NCBI GenBank assembly: GCA_949152475.1
Contig: OX424568.1
Coordinates: forward strand, 18,203,667-18,267,666
Reading direction: 5' to 3'
From: Terebella lapidaria
Taxonomy: Eukaryota > Annelida > Polychaeta > Terebellida > Terebellidae
DNA length: 64,000 nucleotides
Shown: positions 48,174 through 62,010 of the stretch, piece after piece
Layout: every line of letters starts with the position of its first letter
How positions within the stretch are numbered: position 1 is the first letter of the stretch
The notes under the pieces: generated by a model
What the model was told of the DNA's origin: nothing
Databases searched by the model: none
What the model saw: only the letters and a program-made list of their open reading frames with translations
Translations under genes and position numbers: made by a program

Positions 48174-49165
48174 TTGTATCCCCGTAAGGAAGATTGACAA
48201 ATTACGGATTTGCTATCGTCGCGCCGTCTCGTCTGCAGGCACTTGCATGTGAACGTTCTACATATTGCAAATCTGTAACCGAATCTGATAATTTTTTATA
48301 CGGGCAACCATAATAGCAGAATAGCGATATCTTGTGACAAAATCATCCATTTCAACACACATGATGGCTTGTGAATGCACTAGGGGTGGTAACTTTACTG
48401 GAATCGATGCAATGTTCAGGCATGTTAATCAATGCTTAGGGACGAAAACTATTGTTTATTGGAAAAATTAAAAGAAATAGCCTATGAAGTACTTACAACA
48501 ATTTGAATTATCTAGTTTGAGGTTTGTGATCATTCCATTTGGTTCGCATCTGAGACAGATCACACTGGATATCTTTACATGTACAAGTATTTATGTACAA
48601 CCAATGGTTTTGTGCAAAAAGGATTATTAAAGAATAATTTGACAAGAATTTTACTACATGTACATGTAGTTAAGTCTATTATTGCCCTCAATGAAAATAG
48701 TAAGGGTAACAAACATTTATTCATGGACTAAACAAGGCAAAACTTTTGTCTGGTACATTGTGAAGCTCTTATATTGATACTAAATAGTTCATACCGCTAA
48801 CTTAATACAGTAATGATATTCAGTATCAGCAAATGTACATGTAGATACTTAAAATCAACCATAATGTTGTGGGTTGAGCAAAGTTTCAGAATCAAATTTT
48901 ATGTCAAGCTTTTCTGGAGACTATTTAGCCTGATATAACAACTTATTGACAATTTCAGTTTTTGAGAATACTAGGCATAAAACAAATAATTTTCTGTTTC
49001 TCGTCCCCTCCCGCCTGTGTTCAAAAGCAGCCTCCCGGATTTTTTTATTTGGAATTCTCAAATAAAAAATAATACTGGCCCAGTAATACTGATATTTTGG
49101 GCATCAGGGGGATATACCCACACGGTCGTAGGCTACGGAAGCATGTAGTTTACAATTTGTTTTGT

Positions 49166-50139
49166 TAGCTTACCGGCCCTTTGGGCCGATAAGGTATTGT
49201 CGTGGTATTTCGTCCGTCCATCGTCCGTCCGGGTCTGTAACTTTTTTTTGACATGATGAATTTCCCCATAAATTTGTCAGAACATACCTTGGGCCAGTAT
49301 CTAAAAACGTTTTTTTAATTTTTTTGATTGAATCGTTTTTGCCTATTTGGCGGCCATTTTGGACGAAAAATTGCCAATTTTGGACTTTGGAGGCCATTTT
49401 CTCAAAAACTGTCTGATCAGTTTTGAGATTTTTGTTTCAAAACATTCCTCTCATGTGACGTGTATAAGTTTAGTTGCCCTTGAATCGCCGGCCTGCGTGT
49501 GGCGGCCATTTTGATTTTTTGACGGGTCGGCGAAAAAAAACTTTTTTGTCCCAAATCAAGTCACTATTCGTTTTGAGCCATTTCCAGCAAAACAAAAAAA
49601 AATTTTTTTTTGGCCATTGAAAAATTTTTCGGACTTAGAAAATTTCACCCAATTTTTCCTTCATAATGGGAGCTGTGCAGAGTAAACTCATAGAACACTT
49701 CAAGATACAGCCTAAGTATTGGCACATTCAAATGGAAAATCATATATTGTGGTTTGAGTGGTGACCTTGAATTTTACCTTCAATGACCTTGAAAGGTCAA
49801 AACGACCTTTTTGGTCGAAAAAATGATGAATTTTGCTTTTGGTGGTCATTTTATTGAAATCTATTCAGACAGTTTTCCTCAAAATCATGTATAAGATTAT
49901 CCTTATGTACGTTTGTGATGTGTATAAGTTTTGTTGCCTTTGAATCCACTATCTGTGAAAATTTGTCATTAACAAAAAAAATATTTCAAGATGTAACTTG
50001 ATTTCGTATTATAGTCCATCCAGAAAATGTGTTTCTATCAACATTTACGAAGATGTTTTAACGTATTGATTTTAACATCAGTGTAACAATTTATATGTAT
50101 ACAATATTCTATGCAATTCACATGATTGCCAGTAAGCTA
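49166..50139 (+). mobile_element. TAGCTTACCGGC-ended element, copy 2
   Basis: Collinear with 43921-44855 over its whole length: same hairpin start, CGTCCGTCC run, GTGTGGCGGCCATTTTG and TGACCTTGAAAGGTCA. The right end is GCCAGTAAGCTA. Confidence 0.8.
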
Positions 50140-51757
50140 CAGCAACCTTGGTGCTATGTTTTTAAAATAAACTACATTATCATGGTTGAAGGCAAATGAC
50201 ACTCTGTGCAACCGCTGTGAGAAAGTTGTAATATTGTACATCTAGATGCTGTCCAATCGTTGTCAACCGTGTGGTTGTATGAAAACGTTTACTCATAAGC
50301 CTTTCGTATAAAACATTGTAAATGCGAACTAATATTTTTACTTTTTGGGCCTCACCAATTTTTAAACATAGTTCAGCTGAGAAACATTTATTATTTAAAT
50401 AATAAAAAAACGCTTTGTGGTTGTTGTTCTATTTATATCACTGAATGAGTTAGTATTAAATTTGCTAATTACTGGTAAGTCGGTTATTGTCCACAAAAAC
50501 ACAAAAGTATAATAATGATAAACACTGACAGTGATTGTGCAATAAAGATATTTTGCAACATTTATGTACATGTTGTGGACGAGAGGGATGATGACATGTC
50601 ATGGGCCTACACCCACGCAGTCTACAGCGACTGGGAAGCATCTAGTATATATTTTATGTACCGGGTATATTTGAATTGGTACCAATAGAGTGGTGATCTG
50701 GTTTTAGTTCTCCAGGTTTGGAAGTTAAATTTTCTGAGAGTACTGCAAACGACCTTAGGCTCAAACTACTTTGCCTCAACCAGTTTCAGCTCATTTGTAT
50801 TTGATGGTACACATAAATGGACATAAATGTAAAATAAACCTACAAGACATGATCCGAGACAGTTTATGCCGAGTGGCATAAATAGTTTACAGAAATTCGA
50901 GTGACGCTTTCAGAAAGTGGACGAGCTTAAAACCAAATCATCTAGCTTAAGCTAGCTTTAACTAGTTTTACTAGTGAACAAAAACCATATCACCACTGTA
51001 TAACAATATTTCTCAAATGTCAAACAAATAACAACTGCTACCACCTCCTGGTACATTTGGGCATAGGAGTGGTGAACAATTTCCATGTAATGGAATATAC
51101 ATGTACATGTAGGTGCCGCAATTTGTATTCAAAAATTTGAAAAACTAATATTTACGTGTGCCGATTCCATCGGACATTATAAATTGGCATGGTTTTTCTT
51201 ACATGTAGGTGCAGGTAATGTCTCAAAATAAATCAGTGATAAATAATAAATCATTCTTGATGACAATCTCCCTCCCCTCCTTTTTTAAGCATACATTTTG
51301 GGCCTTTTGAGCTGTTCAAGCAAATCTATCTTCATACACAGTTTCGAGGACTCCATTTAGCACATTTGGAGACAAAAATGTCATAACTATATGAAAAGTC
51401 TTTAAAAAAACGACCGTCAAATCCGAAATTGGCCATTTTTTGTCTAAAACATGCCATTCTGAAAAAATTTACATTTTTTAAATCTAAAAAAACAAAACGA
51501 TTTTCAAATTACTTTTAGGCATTTCTGCAATATTTCAGAGAGATGTGTCTGTAAAATTCAAAGATAAAAATGTAAATGGACGAATAAGGACACAACGCCA
51601 TGCCAATATGTTGAAGGACCGAAATTACATACGTGTAAATTGTGTCCATTGGAATTCCACAAATTACAATTTTTCACTTCTTTGATCAAATGGGGGCATC
51701 ATCATGATCACTCTATGCTATGGTGCATGTGATATGAATTAAGGTGCATACAGGTAG

Positions 51758-52051
51758 TAACGTATTGGTCCTGATAGTAGCACGACGAGCCGAACCAAGA
51801 ACTCCCGCAGCAGTGCGCACAAGAATGGGGTCAAACTTGAGGTCAAAGTTTGAAAAATCACAGAATAATATATCTACATTGTATAGCCTTCAATCCCCTT
51901 TGTTGTGATTCAAATAACATGAATGTGTTGATTGCAACACTCCAATATCTCATTAGAAAGATATGAAGTGATTTATAATGTTACAAAAATTGAACAATTT
52001 TGGGGAAAATATATAATATTGGGGCACGTGCCACTATCAGACCCATACGTT
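51758..52051 (-). mobile_element. MITE family A, inverted copy
   Basis: Begins AACGTATTGGTCCTGATAG and ends CTATCAGACCCATACGTT. The interior is the reverse complement of the copies at 9649 and 29700. Confidence 0.75.
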
Positions 52052-54853
52052 AATAACTTTGGAATGTGGATTCAATATCAATTGCTACTGTTACATGGTA
52101 TGTGGAGAATGTGCTGTTTCTTGTCCAATGCTGTAAAAAAACTAATATTGGCGGCTATTAAATTTGGCGGAACCTTTTGGCCCCTACATTATTTGGGGGA
52201 CATTTAATTCATGTAATTTGGAGGTTTCGAAATCATATGTAATGCTTAACTTACTTAATTTGGCGTTTTCTTCCCTACCACTAAATCCGCAAACTAACTC
52301 GTCTGCCAATGTTAATCTTTTAACAGTATTTCAATGAATTTATGATATTTTTTTGACTGTATTATCTGAGCTTGATCATTTTACCAAACTGATTCTTGGA
52401 AATGCTTACTTTATGTTAAATGTGTGCCGAATGTAAAAGTATTTATAAATAACAGGGATTTTCCTACCTAATTTTAATGGAGGCCTATACATTCTAACAA
52501 CCACCACTATCATTATTATGTGTCTATCATGATGATGTGACCCTGAATGTACCTTCCAATTTGTAAACACATTCTCTGATTTAAGTCACCCACATCATAT
52601 GAACATGATCCCTGTGGGTCGTGATGAAAGTAACTGATTAATCGATCATCGGTTTCTCGTTTAATTGAACCATTCACCGAACACAAAATTTGAATGAATT
52701 AACAAAACGTATTATAGTAGCGTCATATTTAGATAAAAAACATAGCTATTCTCAGGTCCATGGATGTTTCCAAACCTCATCAACATGATCAATGAACAGT
52801 TACATGATTACAGCAATATCTCTCTCTTTTGCTCATTTTACGTCAACAATTTTCTAAAATATAATTTCTTCAGGTTGGAATGTCTGTCATTTGATATTGG
52901 GGCGTCATTTCGGACCCAAAAATGGGTAGGGAAACCCCTGTGTAGCTATATTGAATATTTCCTATTGTTATTGTATCCACTTAACTACATGTAAGTTGGC
53001 AGATACTATGGATTTGCACGAGTTGCGTCACGTTCACTGTGAACAGTTTCTCGTGGATGCTCTACATTTCGTGTTTCTCTTTCAATTTTTATAATTTATC
53101 GTATGGCATTACAATGTATATTATGTGGACTACGAGGCCTATTGGTTACCACAGCAACCAAAATGGCCAACTGCCCACATTTTTTTAGCTGAAATCAGCC
53201 TGTTTATCTACTTTGTCATATGTCATCCTTCCAATTACCTGTAATTTGGAGTAAAAGCCATTGGATTTGTGTTCAGAGCTATGTTTTTGGTGAAAAGTGA
53301 ACATTATAACTAAATTAGTTACCATCACTTTTATTAGTTATGTCTATTATTGCGCACAATAAAACTAGTATGGAAAAGCTTTCTTTGTGGCTGTGGTTAT
53401 TTTGATGTCACCAAATGAGTTGGTGCTAATTTTGCTAGTTACGTCTATTATTGATCATGAAAAAGACAATTGTAAGGGAAATAGTCACTAACTGTACAGT
53501 AAAGATATCTCGTAATGTTTATATGTTTTGGGCAACAGGGATAACATAGCATCACGGGGATACACCCACTTGGTCAACAGTGACTGCCGGTAGTTCAAAA
53601 AATCCGGTAGTTCAAAAAAATATAACATTGATTTGTTAACAAAATCAGAAAAACGAAAATGTTCACCAATATTAAAATATATTTTTTGTTATGGCCGTAG
53701 TTATTTCAAAAGCTGGTTTACTAACCTCCCCCCCCCCCCTTTTTTCAAAATGGAAAATAAATATAATTGGTACCAAAGTACCAAAATATTCATTTTGCTG
53801 CAGACCGTTGTGTCAACCTGAAAAATAAATATTAATTATCTAGCACTGGCTGCCCCTTCGGTGCACATTTGTCAGTCACTGGTAACTATCATGATGTTTC
53901 GTTTTACCTGGTGAAAACATTGGTAGAACACACGTGGAACGGTGGAAACTGCATTACATTAAATATTCTAGATTCTTGAATATGATTACAAATAATATTC
54001 ATTTAGGACGACCGATTGGTCGAAATGTCAAATTACATTCTTTTTCACATTTATTTCTTTTTATTTTCAAAATGTCAAATTATATTTATTTCTATATGCC
54101 AACCCCCGACTCAACTTTTTTTTTTGAAAATCCATAAACCAGCTCATCAAATAAATATGGCCTATAGGTTTATAATATAGGTTATGCGTTTACATAGATT
54201 ATGTTGTGCATGTACATACACATGTATGTGTGTGTAATAGTATACTTCTCATTTGGCTTCTATGTGTTATGGCCATATGCCAATAGACATTTCTTGAATT
54301 TCAACTGAAATTTATTTGGAGAAAAACTTTTATTGATCCTGTTATCTACATGTACAATTAATGTATTCAGGGAATATAAATTTATATCAGCCTGGTCAAA
54401 ACTGTGTCAAACGTAATCTATGCATTCAGTTATATTTACTATAATTATATTGTTGTAAACAAAAGTGGTGTTAGTTTGGTTATTGTTATGGAGCATGATT
54501 CTCAATATCTTACTCGTGAAAATAAAATAAATTATCACAATATCTAAAAATGAGTATCATGTAAAATGTTCATCAATACTGATTTCATGTTGAAGCTGGA
54601 TGTTCGATATATCTTCTTTTTTTATATTCATGTTTTTTATCATGTCTATGTATAAAGTATTTACGTTTCTTGCGTAATGCCTCAAATGAGGCCTGACATA
54701 ACAATAAATAATGTATTTTTCATTTAGCAACACTTGTTATTCTTATATATGATAAAATAAGTAAGATATTTTTACTCATTCACATTGACATATAAGAGTG
54801 TTACGCCCCTTATCACATTTCATCAAAACTATAAGGTGTAGGTATTAGGCCTA

Positions 54854-57800
54854 CACCCAGTGGGCACAAAGACCAGTCCTCAAGACGTCCGCAGCTGGAT
54901 TGAACACTTGAGCACGTCTTATGGTCGTCTTCAACAGTTCCTAAGATTGTGATCACATGAGGTCGAAGATGAATGTTTATTTACGGACGTCTTCAAAACG
55001 TTTCGTGTCTAATGCAGCTTGAGGACCATCAACAAACCACGAGAAGACCAGAGCTGAAATTTTTAACGAAAGAAGTTATCCATATTTTAGTGTCTGTAAA
55101 TACACAAAGTATTTATTCTCATAGGTCTAATGGCCACAACATGTCCAATGAGAATTCGTTCATTTCAATAAATTGTGTGTGAAAATTCAAATATTAGTTA
55201 CATGTAGGCCTATTTAGGTCTTGAAGACGTCTTCAATGGACCCTCCATAATAGAAGGTGGCGCACGTGCACAAGATGACGCATGCGCACAAGAACTGACA
55301 AACGGCATCGTCTGCACGACGCTACGAGGAAGGCAAAAACACAGGAGAAACAAATCGTGTCTCATCCAAGGTAATAATATGTCGATTGACAAGAATCTTA
55401 TTTAAAATTATTTCAGAGATATCATAGATTTACTGGAACATCAAATGTGCAGTTGGATCAGATTATTTTAAGCTGTATTGTTGATTCAAGTGCATGTCAT
55501 TTTCGGTAGTGTTTCCAGGGTGCATTCTGCATTTAGCCTAGATCTATACCGAATTGCTCTTCATGAATTGACGTTTATAGATCTAGTAACAGTAAAAAAA
55601 TTTGTGCTTTTGCAATAAATTGATGCTGTGCTGACAAAGCCTGGCATAATGCTAGATCTAAGTTTCCTGAATATGATAAGGTTTTGAAGACGCCTTGAAA
55701 ACGCTTTGAACACGTCATCTAGGCCTACCACACAGCTGTAATCTGATTTTTTTCTTTTTTTTTATGGAACACGATTTTCTGCGATATTTTCAACAAAAAA
55801 GCAGTGAATGATTTGAAATTTGTGGAATAGGCCTATCATTCATTAATTTATTAATTAATATGTATTGATATTTCCATGGCAATGATCAATCTTAATATGA
55901 TTGGGCAAGAAGCAAACACAGTCATCCTATTTTCAATATTATGGGAATTGCCCTCTAGATCCTAGGGCGAGAACGAGACGGGGCATTCCAGGGATCTTTT
56001 TTTCAAAAGGGTTTCACATCAAAGCAATTTACCCGATATTGAAGATATGATACCAGAGATACATGGTAATAATTAATATTTGGAGCTGTTGCAACTACCC
56101 TTTCATGTATTTTCTGTCATTATTTGCCAAAATTCGAGTGTTTTGCTAGTATTTTTGAAAAAAATATTTAAAAAATTTGAGAAATGGAAAATTCTTTAAA
56201 ATGTTTGCACAAACTTGGGTCAATATTTAGCATCCATACCGTTATGCTGAAAAAATAAGAGGTCACCGTATACTGGTAAGTGGTTTTCTCATGAAATAAA
56301 CATCAATGTATGAAAATCAGCAAAGAATCCTTGATTTTGCTTCCTCAACACTTGACCCAATTGGCAAAAGTGTTGACCCCGGTTTGTGTAAAAATTTTAG
56401 AAATTTTCGACTTCTCATTGTTTTTGTATGAAATTTTCTCTTAAAAATATTGGAAAAAGACTCAATTTATTAAGAAATAATGAATGAAAAGTTAGGAAAG
56501 GATATCTTGGACATACCGTAACTCTAGTATTATATCTTCGTTGTGGGGTCCATCGCTTCAATGTGGAACCTGTTTGATAGAAAAAAAAAACCCAGATATC
56601 ATTGAGGAGTTTTATTCATTGCTTAGGTGCACGAGATTTCCTATCTAGGTGCCAAGGATCTGCGAGAGTTTCTGCATCTCTCTCGATGTGAGTAGACTGC
56701 TAGTGATCGTGCAGTGTTATATTGTATGTGACGTGTTTCCTTCGACGTGTATAATTGTGATGTCCTTTAAATTTAATTTCAGAGTTCAGAATTAAATTTA
56801 GTTGTTTCATCTCAATTTGCACAGGGTGCTGAGACGACGTGGGTTTTGTCAAAACTTCAACACTACCGGGGAAACACAAAAACAGGCGAAAAAGTGAACC
56901 TCTTGGAAACCAAAGTGTTCAAAGCTATGTGGGGTAGGCTATACATTTCATCATTTTACATTTGATCGAATACCCGTAACCTACGAAAATTATTAAGTAA
57001 TCCCATATGACTTGAAATGAAGTAAGCCATCTCCTGCGTGGTGGTAAATTATTGTTAATACTCTGGTAATCAATATATGTTTTCAGAAACCGCTTTCAGA
57101 CAATACCCACAGATTACGAAGAAGTCCGTGGTTTCAGAGCTCTCTGAAATTTTGACGTTGCAGTGGGGGGAAACAACTACACTACAGCTACAAACGCAGA
57201 CGTACGGAGAGCCAGAATACTATATTGAAAACTCCGACAAATAAAATCACATGCCCACTTTATTTATCAAACCTATAATGTGAGCGCTGTTCATTGCATC
57301 GCCTAGAGCGGGATTTTCGTTACAAATGTGTTCTTCAGCAGTTATCTACTAGTATCATATGACAGGGGCTGAAGTACCTGAAAATTTTTCATGCCTGTTG
57401 CTGTGTATAGTCTAGTAAGGATGTGAGTTTAAACGTATGGTAATATACCAGTAAACGCTTTGTTAACCGGTCTGTTTATTTATTTGTACTGGTCCGGGTG
57501 TATGTTCTTCATTGCGGAATAAAACATGTTTTGAAGTGATTTGCAAGTGATTTTCTATCCAGTGTGATGAACTTCTGTGCGAACAAGATGTTTCCAGTTA
57601 ACAATTGACTTCACAGAAGAACAGCGACGTGTGTTAATGCAATATATTTCCTACATTCCTCAAAGTCATCGCAGGGATGAGCTGACTCCTCTGATTACTA
57701 GAAGTATACTCAGATCTAAAGCAGCAGTCACACCAAAGCCCCGGACGTGATGGTCCGTTGAGGATTGGCGAGGTCGCAGAGCTGCCAGAATGTTTTGAAC

Positions 57801-58728
57801 TATTCAAAACAGTCGTGGCTCCAACACGATTTTTATGCCAATCGTTTTCATTCCAATTGATTCTGTTCATTCCAGTTCGTTCTCTATCCGTTGTAGTTCT
57901 TCGTTGTGGTTCAGTGAATCACGACGAAACTGCAACGGAATGACCCCGACTTGCAACGATTTGTAAAGAACTACAACTATATACAAAGAATACGCAACGA
58001 GTAGGGCCTACGGGACGACAATGCCGAAGAACGAAGTCCGAAGATGTTGTACATCGAGGTGATTCGTGCTGGTTCTGTACAGTCGTTGCTCATTCGCCGG
58101 CAGATCGTTGGAATTCGCCGTCCAAGTCGTAGCTTCACAGTGGTGTTAGATCATTGCGCATCGGCGCCGACAGTCGGGGCAGTGGGACCAGGGTTTTGAA
58201 AGCAAAAGTCTGCAAGGCGCCTTACGGACGTCTGCAATGGTCTGTAGTGGTGTCGGGTTGTCTCGAAGACGTCTCACAGCCGACTGCCAGACGAGTTCAC
58301 GAGAAGGCTACGAAGGTCTTGAAAACGTCATGAAGGTAGACTTGAGGACGACTCACCAGTCTTGTTTTTAGGACTTCTGAACGACGTGAAGACGTCTTCT
58401 GCTCCTGATTTTCACGACTTCTTGAAGACGTCTTCAAGCACGTGAAATCTGCATTAAACCTTGAAGCAAAGCGTCAGCAAAACGTCCTACGAACGCTTGT
58501 AAGAATTGAGAAAGTGTTACATTGGCTTGAAGACGTCTCACAGCCGATTTCCAGATGACTCTGCAAGACGTCTGCAAAGGTTTCGAAAACGTCGTTAAGA
58601 CTAGTCTTGAGGACGACTTGCCAGTTAACGTTTTTAGGACTTTAGAAAGGCTTGAAGTCGTCTTACGGAAGTCCTCTTCAAAGACCACTTGAAGACGTCT
58701 GCACACATGGTCTGTGCCCACTGGGCAG
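54854..58728. mobile_element. 3.9-kb DNA transposon with CCCAGTGGGCACA ends
   Basis: The left end ACACCCAGTGGGCACAAAGACC and the right end GGTCTGTGCCCACTGGGCAGT are inverted repeats. Both subterminal zones carry many spaced GACGTC palindromes (for example TTGAAGACGTCTTCAA): five or more in 54880-55740 and about ten in 58215-58700. They look like transposase-binding arrays. The interior has a two-exon coding region (56825-57244). I cannot assign the superfamily. Confidence 0.75.
56825..57244 (+). CDS. Unknown protein, C-terminal two exons inside the CCCAGTGGGCACA element
   Basis: Exon 56825-56933 follows TTTGCACAG and ends ATGTGGG|GTAGGC. Exon 57087-57244 follows TATGTTTTCAG and ends in TAA overlapped by AATAAA (57240-57245). 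Joined in phase 1 they give 88 residues: WVLSKLQHYRGNTKTGEK, then KVFKAMWE joined to TAFRQYPQITKKS, then a polar tail EPEYYIENSDK. No known domain is recognised. An exon-like stretch at about 56629-56688 (VHEISYLGAKDLREFLHLSR) precedes it but does not join in frame. It is probably the element's own protein or a captured host exon. Confidence 0.5.
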
Positions 58729-60460
58729 TATACTATATCAGCAACTTGTCATTAGGTCAGGACTTCTGATGATCCTCCTACCATCATGATTCAATCATCA
58801 TGTGGCCCCGTTGCATTGGAAAACACGGTCCCGTGGCATTGATCGTCTTTTCTTTTACAAATTTAATTGGCTTACCATGCTTTAATTCATACCAATCATG
58901 TAAAGAATAATTTGTAAACATCTATACTTATTTTGCTGTTGTAAATATCTATTGCACTCTTATTTATTCAGATTTTTATTTAGCTTTTATTTACATTTTT
59001 TAAGAAGGCAAGTTTCTGCCTGCTATAGGGTCTACATATTGTACGCTTTCATTTCAGGCAAGTCATAACGCTCCGATGCATGTCATCTTACATTTGCCAG
59101 GTAGAGACGTAGATCTACAGTAGTTGTAGATCTACCACTTTAATTTCCATCTTCTTCACGATAAAAACAAACATGATTTATTCGTTTATTTCTCGTTATT
59201 TATGGAAAGTTGTGGTGTACAACCCATTTAAACAGCTGAAAGGTACAACCGGCTTCGACTTTGTCGTGATGGACCAACTAAAAGTCAGAAATGAGCCTCA
59301 CTCGACAGATGGGGAAATCTGAATACGGGGGTAAATGAGATACGCGACACCGGCCTCGCCAATGGCACTGCCACAGGGATAGAACCCTGGACAGCCTGAC
59401 GGTCTGCCAGAGCCTGTGTCGCACCATCCCAGGGCGAGAGACCGGTGATCACAGGGACGAGCCCTGGTACAGCACGGTCCTCCTCCTGGGCCCCTGTTGG
59501 AAATCGTCCCCGTGGCCTCATAGCTCACTTCTAGCCGGACGAAAGAGACGCAGAGCTCATGACCGAGCTCACCCATCGTCCTCTCGCTTTGCTAGCTCGG
59601 AGACAACTCCGAACACACAAAGTGGCCTTTTAGTATTTATAACCTCCAAGCACGAGGCATGAGGGATGACGTAAGACCATTGTTTCAGTATTGTACATGT
59701 AGATCAATAAAAGACAATACGTCACTAAATGCACGTGCTTTGAATGTGAAGTGGCCTAAACAGGTGAGGTATGGTGTACGGTACGATAACGGTCGAAATC
59801 GCAATCTTTGAGCAAAATCGCCACATTAAATCAACGCATGTAGCCTAGTGCACCCGAGTTCAGAAGCCATGGAATAGGCTTCGTGGGTGTGTTGCTTGAT
59901 TGATCTCGCCGACATTCCACCGCCTATATAGATAGAGTCTCAGATAGCCCGACGAATTGAAGGAAAAACTGTCAGCCAAAGTGTAAGCATAACGCCAGAC
60001 TCGGCCTTCGCAACTTGCCAGGTCTCTAAGTTTTTCAGAGGTAGGACTCCTCACACATCATTTTCATATACTTGATGTCATACATACATACACTAACCTG
60101 TTCTAGAGCTTGTGATGTAATGATGCTATGCTGTCCCAGGACCTTCCCCCACTCTCTATTAAGTGTTCGGCAATGTTGGAAAAAACTCACTCTGGTGTGT
60201 GAGTCTGTCCGTGTCTTTAGAGAAGACATTGTTGTTGGTGGCCTCTCTGGGAAGATCACTATGGGCAATCACTCTGTCGAAGACACTGGTGTGATTTTTC
60301 TCAGTGGTGCTGACGTCACTGATGTCACTGATGACAATGTATATATAGTGGTAGACTTAGTTTACACCAAAGAATGGTTTGCCGTGAACTGCAGATGACA
60401 TATGTGAGTTAACATTAAGTTTTAATGTCAATATGACATCTCATATTTGACCCAGACAAC
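58729..60460. other. Spacer with the 84-bp block copy
   Basis: Holds the repeat at 59272-59355 and a locally GC-richer stretch (59340-59600) with GGTTCTATCCC on the minus strand, resembling a tRNA B box. No gene is recognised. Confidence 0.5.
59272..59355 (-). repeat. 84-bp dispersed block, copy 2 (inverted)
   Basis: Reverse complement of 28349-28433 with one mismatch. The adjoining sequence is unrelated. Confidence 0.85.
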
Positions 60461-61339
60461 CGATCGAGGAGACCTCCAATATTCTGCATAACAAGATCGA
60501 AAGAATGCTGAGATTCCTGAGATCCAGCTTGTTGAAAACAAGCGTCCCAACATTCATGTGCTCACCATGAAAACAACGGTGGGCAGGAGTGAAAAAACGC
60601 TCATCCTTAATGCCAAAAGAAAATCAGCCACACTAGAATGGTGACTGAGTTTGCCTCAGTAAGTGTACCCTGGTCGAAATGATCAACCAGGCATTCCATG
60701 AGGTAAATGCAGGCATGCAATCTCTGGCCAATAAAACTTAAAGGGCCACAAGCTAGCAAAACCCCTTAGTCATCACACTAAACCTGTGAATGTTCGTTTA
60801 CCAGACATGCGATGACAAAGTCATTATCAAGTTATTGCAAGTAGGCATTTGTCTGTTTCTTGCGATATATTATGTTGGCATATCACCAATGTATCTTATC
60901 CATTTGTCAAGCGATCAGCTTGAAAAATCGACTAATCCGAAAGGCGGCAGTTCTTTTTTTTATTCCAAGAGGCTGTGACGTCACAACGTGAATATCAGCA
61001 CCATAGAAAAACTGCATTGCCCCGCAATTTACGTAATCGTACGTATGGTGGTATCTGGGCATGGCTCACGCTGTGACGTCACATCCATAAGCAATGAGGA
61101 TGTAAACAACGCCATGTGCATGTATTCCAATATCGATTACTACGGAGCGGTTGGGCTAGAAAATCTTCAAACCACCCAGGTCACGTCAAAATAGTATATA
61201 TTAATTTCTTAGTATGTACGGAAGCCGTTTTGGACATTATTCATTTTCCCCAATGTGGCCCTTTAAAGTCGAATCGACACTTGAAACCAGGATTTGATAA
61301 AAGTGCCTGAGGTAGAGGAAACCCCTGAATAAATCAACA

Positions 61340-62010
61340 TAAATCAATCGGACCTGATGGGATTCCAACTTGGTACTTCAGACGTTGAATGCCTGATTAG
61401 CCCGACCAGTCAGCGCCATCTTCAACTGTACGATCAGAGAGAGTTACATATCCCACCACTTTGGAAGTCGGCAGATGTGATACCAATACTGAAACAACCC
61501 AAAAGTTTAGTCACTTCAAATAGACCTCTGATCGATCTCACATACACACAAGTTCTATCAAAGGCACTGGAGTTATTCATCACATCCTGGATGAAGGAGA
61601 AAGAATCTCACTGCCCTGACTAATCCGGAAATATCAAAAAGAAATATATAAAAGGTAGCATTACGGGACAAGCCCCGACAGACTAGTCAATTACTCCAAG
61701 GGACCGACGCTCCTAATAATCATGCCATCCTCATGCTGGATTTCTCCAAGGACTTTGACAATATGGATCACACAACCAGTAGATGGAGTGAACCAGCTTC
61801 TGGTTCTTGATAGACAGCCACCCTAAAAGAACGTCAATGAAGAGTGGAAATCAGAGAAACAAGTCTTCATGGCTTACATCAAAACAGGTGTACGATGAGG
61901 AACACTATCAGACCTTGAATACTTCTTGAACAAAGTCGACGACTGGAAGACATTTCTCCCCTGCAGTAAGTATGTGGATGACACCACCCTGTTTGTAAAC
62001 ACCACCCTGT
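61340..62010 (+). pseudogene. Decayed non-LTR retrotransposon reverse transcriptase
   Basis: Fragments in shifting frames recall RT blocks: PPLWKSADVIPILKQP with SNRPLIDL, then MLDFSKDFDNMDH, then KYVDDTTLF (catalytic YVDD). Stops and frameshifts break it throughout. 60460-60740 may be older debris of the same element. Confidence 0.75.

Larger units (their letters stand above)
42528..54850. other. Gene-poor nested repeat region
   Basis: Apart from the elements listed separately, it carries diverged copies of a motif like GGGGATACACCCACxxGGTC with TATTGxxCACAATAAAA upstream (near 42840, 43830, 46090, 49110, 50610, 53560; also 35240). It also holds a decayed inverted interior of the GGTTACCGG family (about 51360-51600). 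No convincing gene is seen, apart from the weak exon pair at 47896-48173. Confidence 0.6.

Noticed and set aside
56629..56688. Upstream exon of the unknown gene in the 3.9-kb element
   Set aside because: The protein-like stretch is attractive, but its only good donor leaves phase 1, which gives an immediate stop when joined to 56825.
60072..60398. 108-residue plus-strand ORF
   Set aside because: No domain, no splice context and low-complexity TDVTD repeats; treated as chance.
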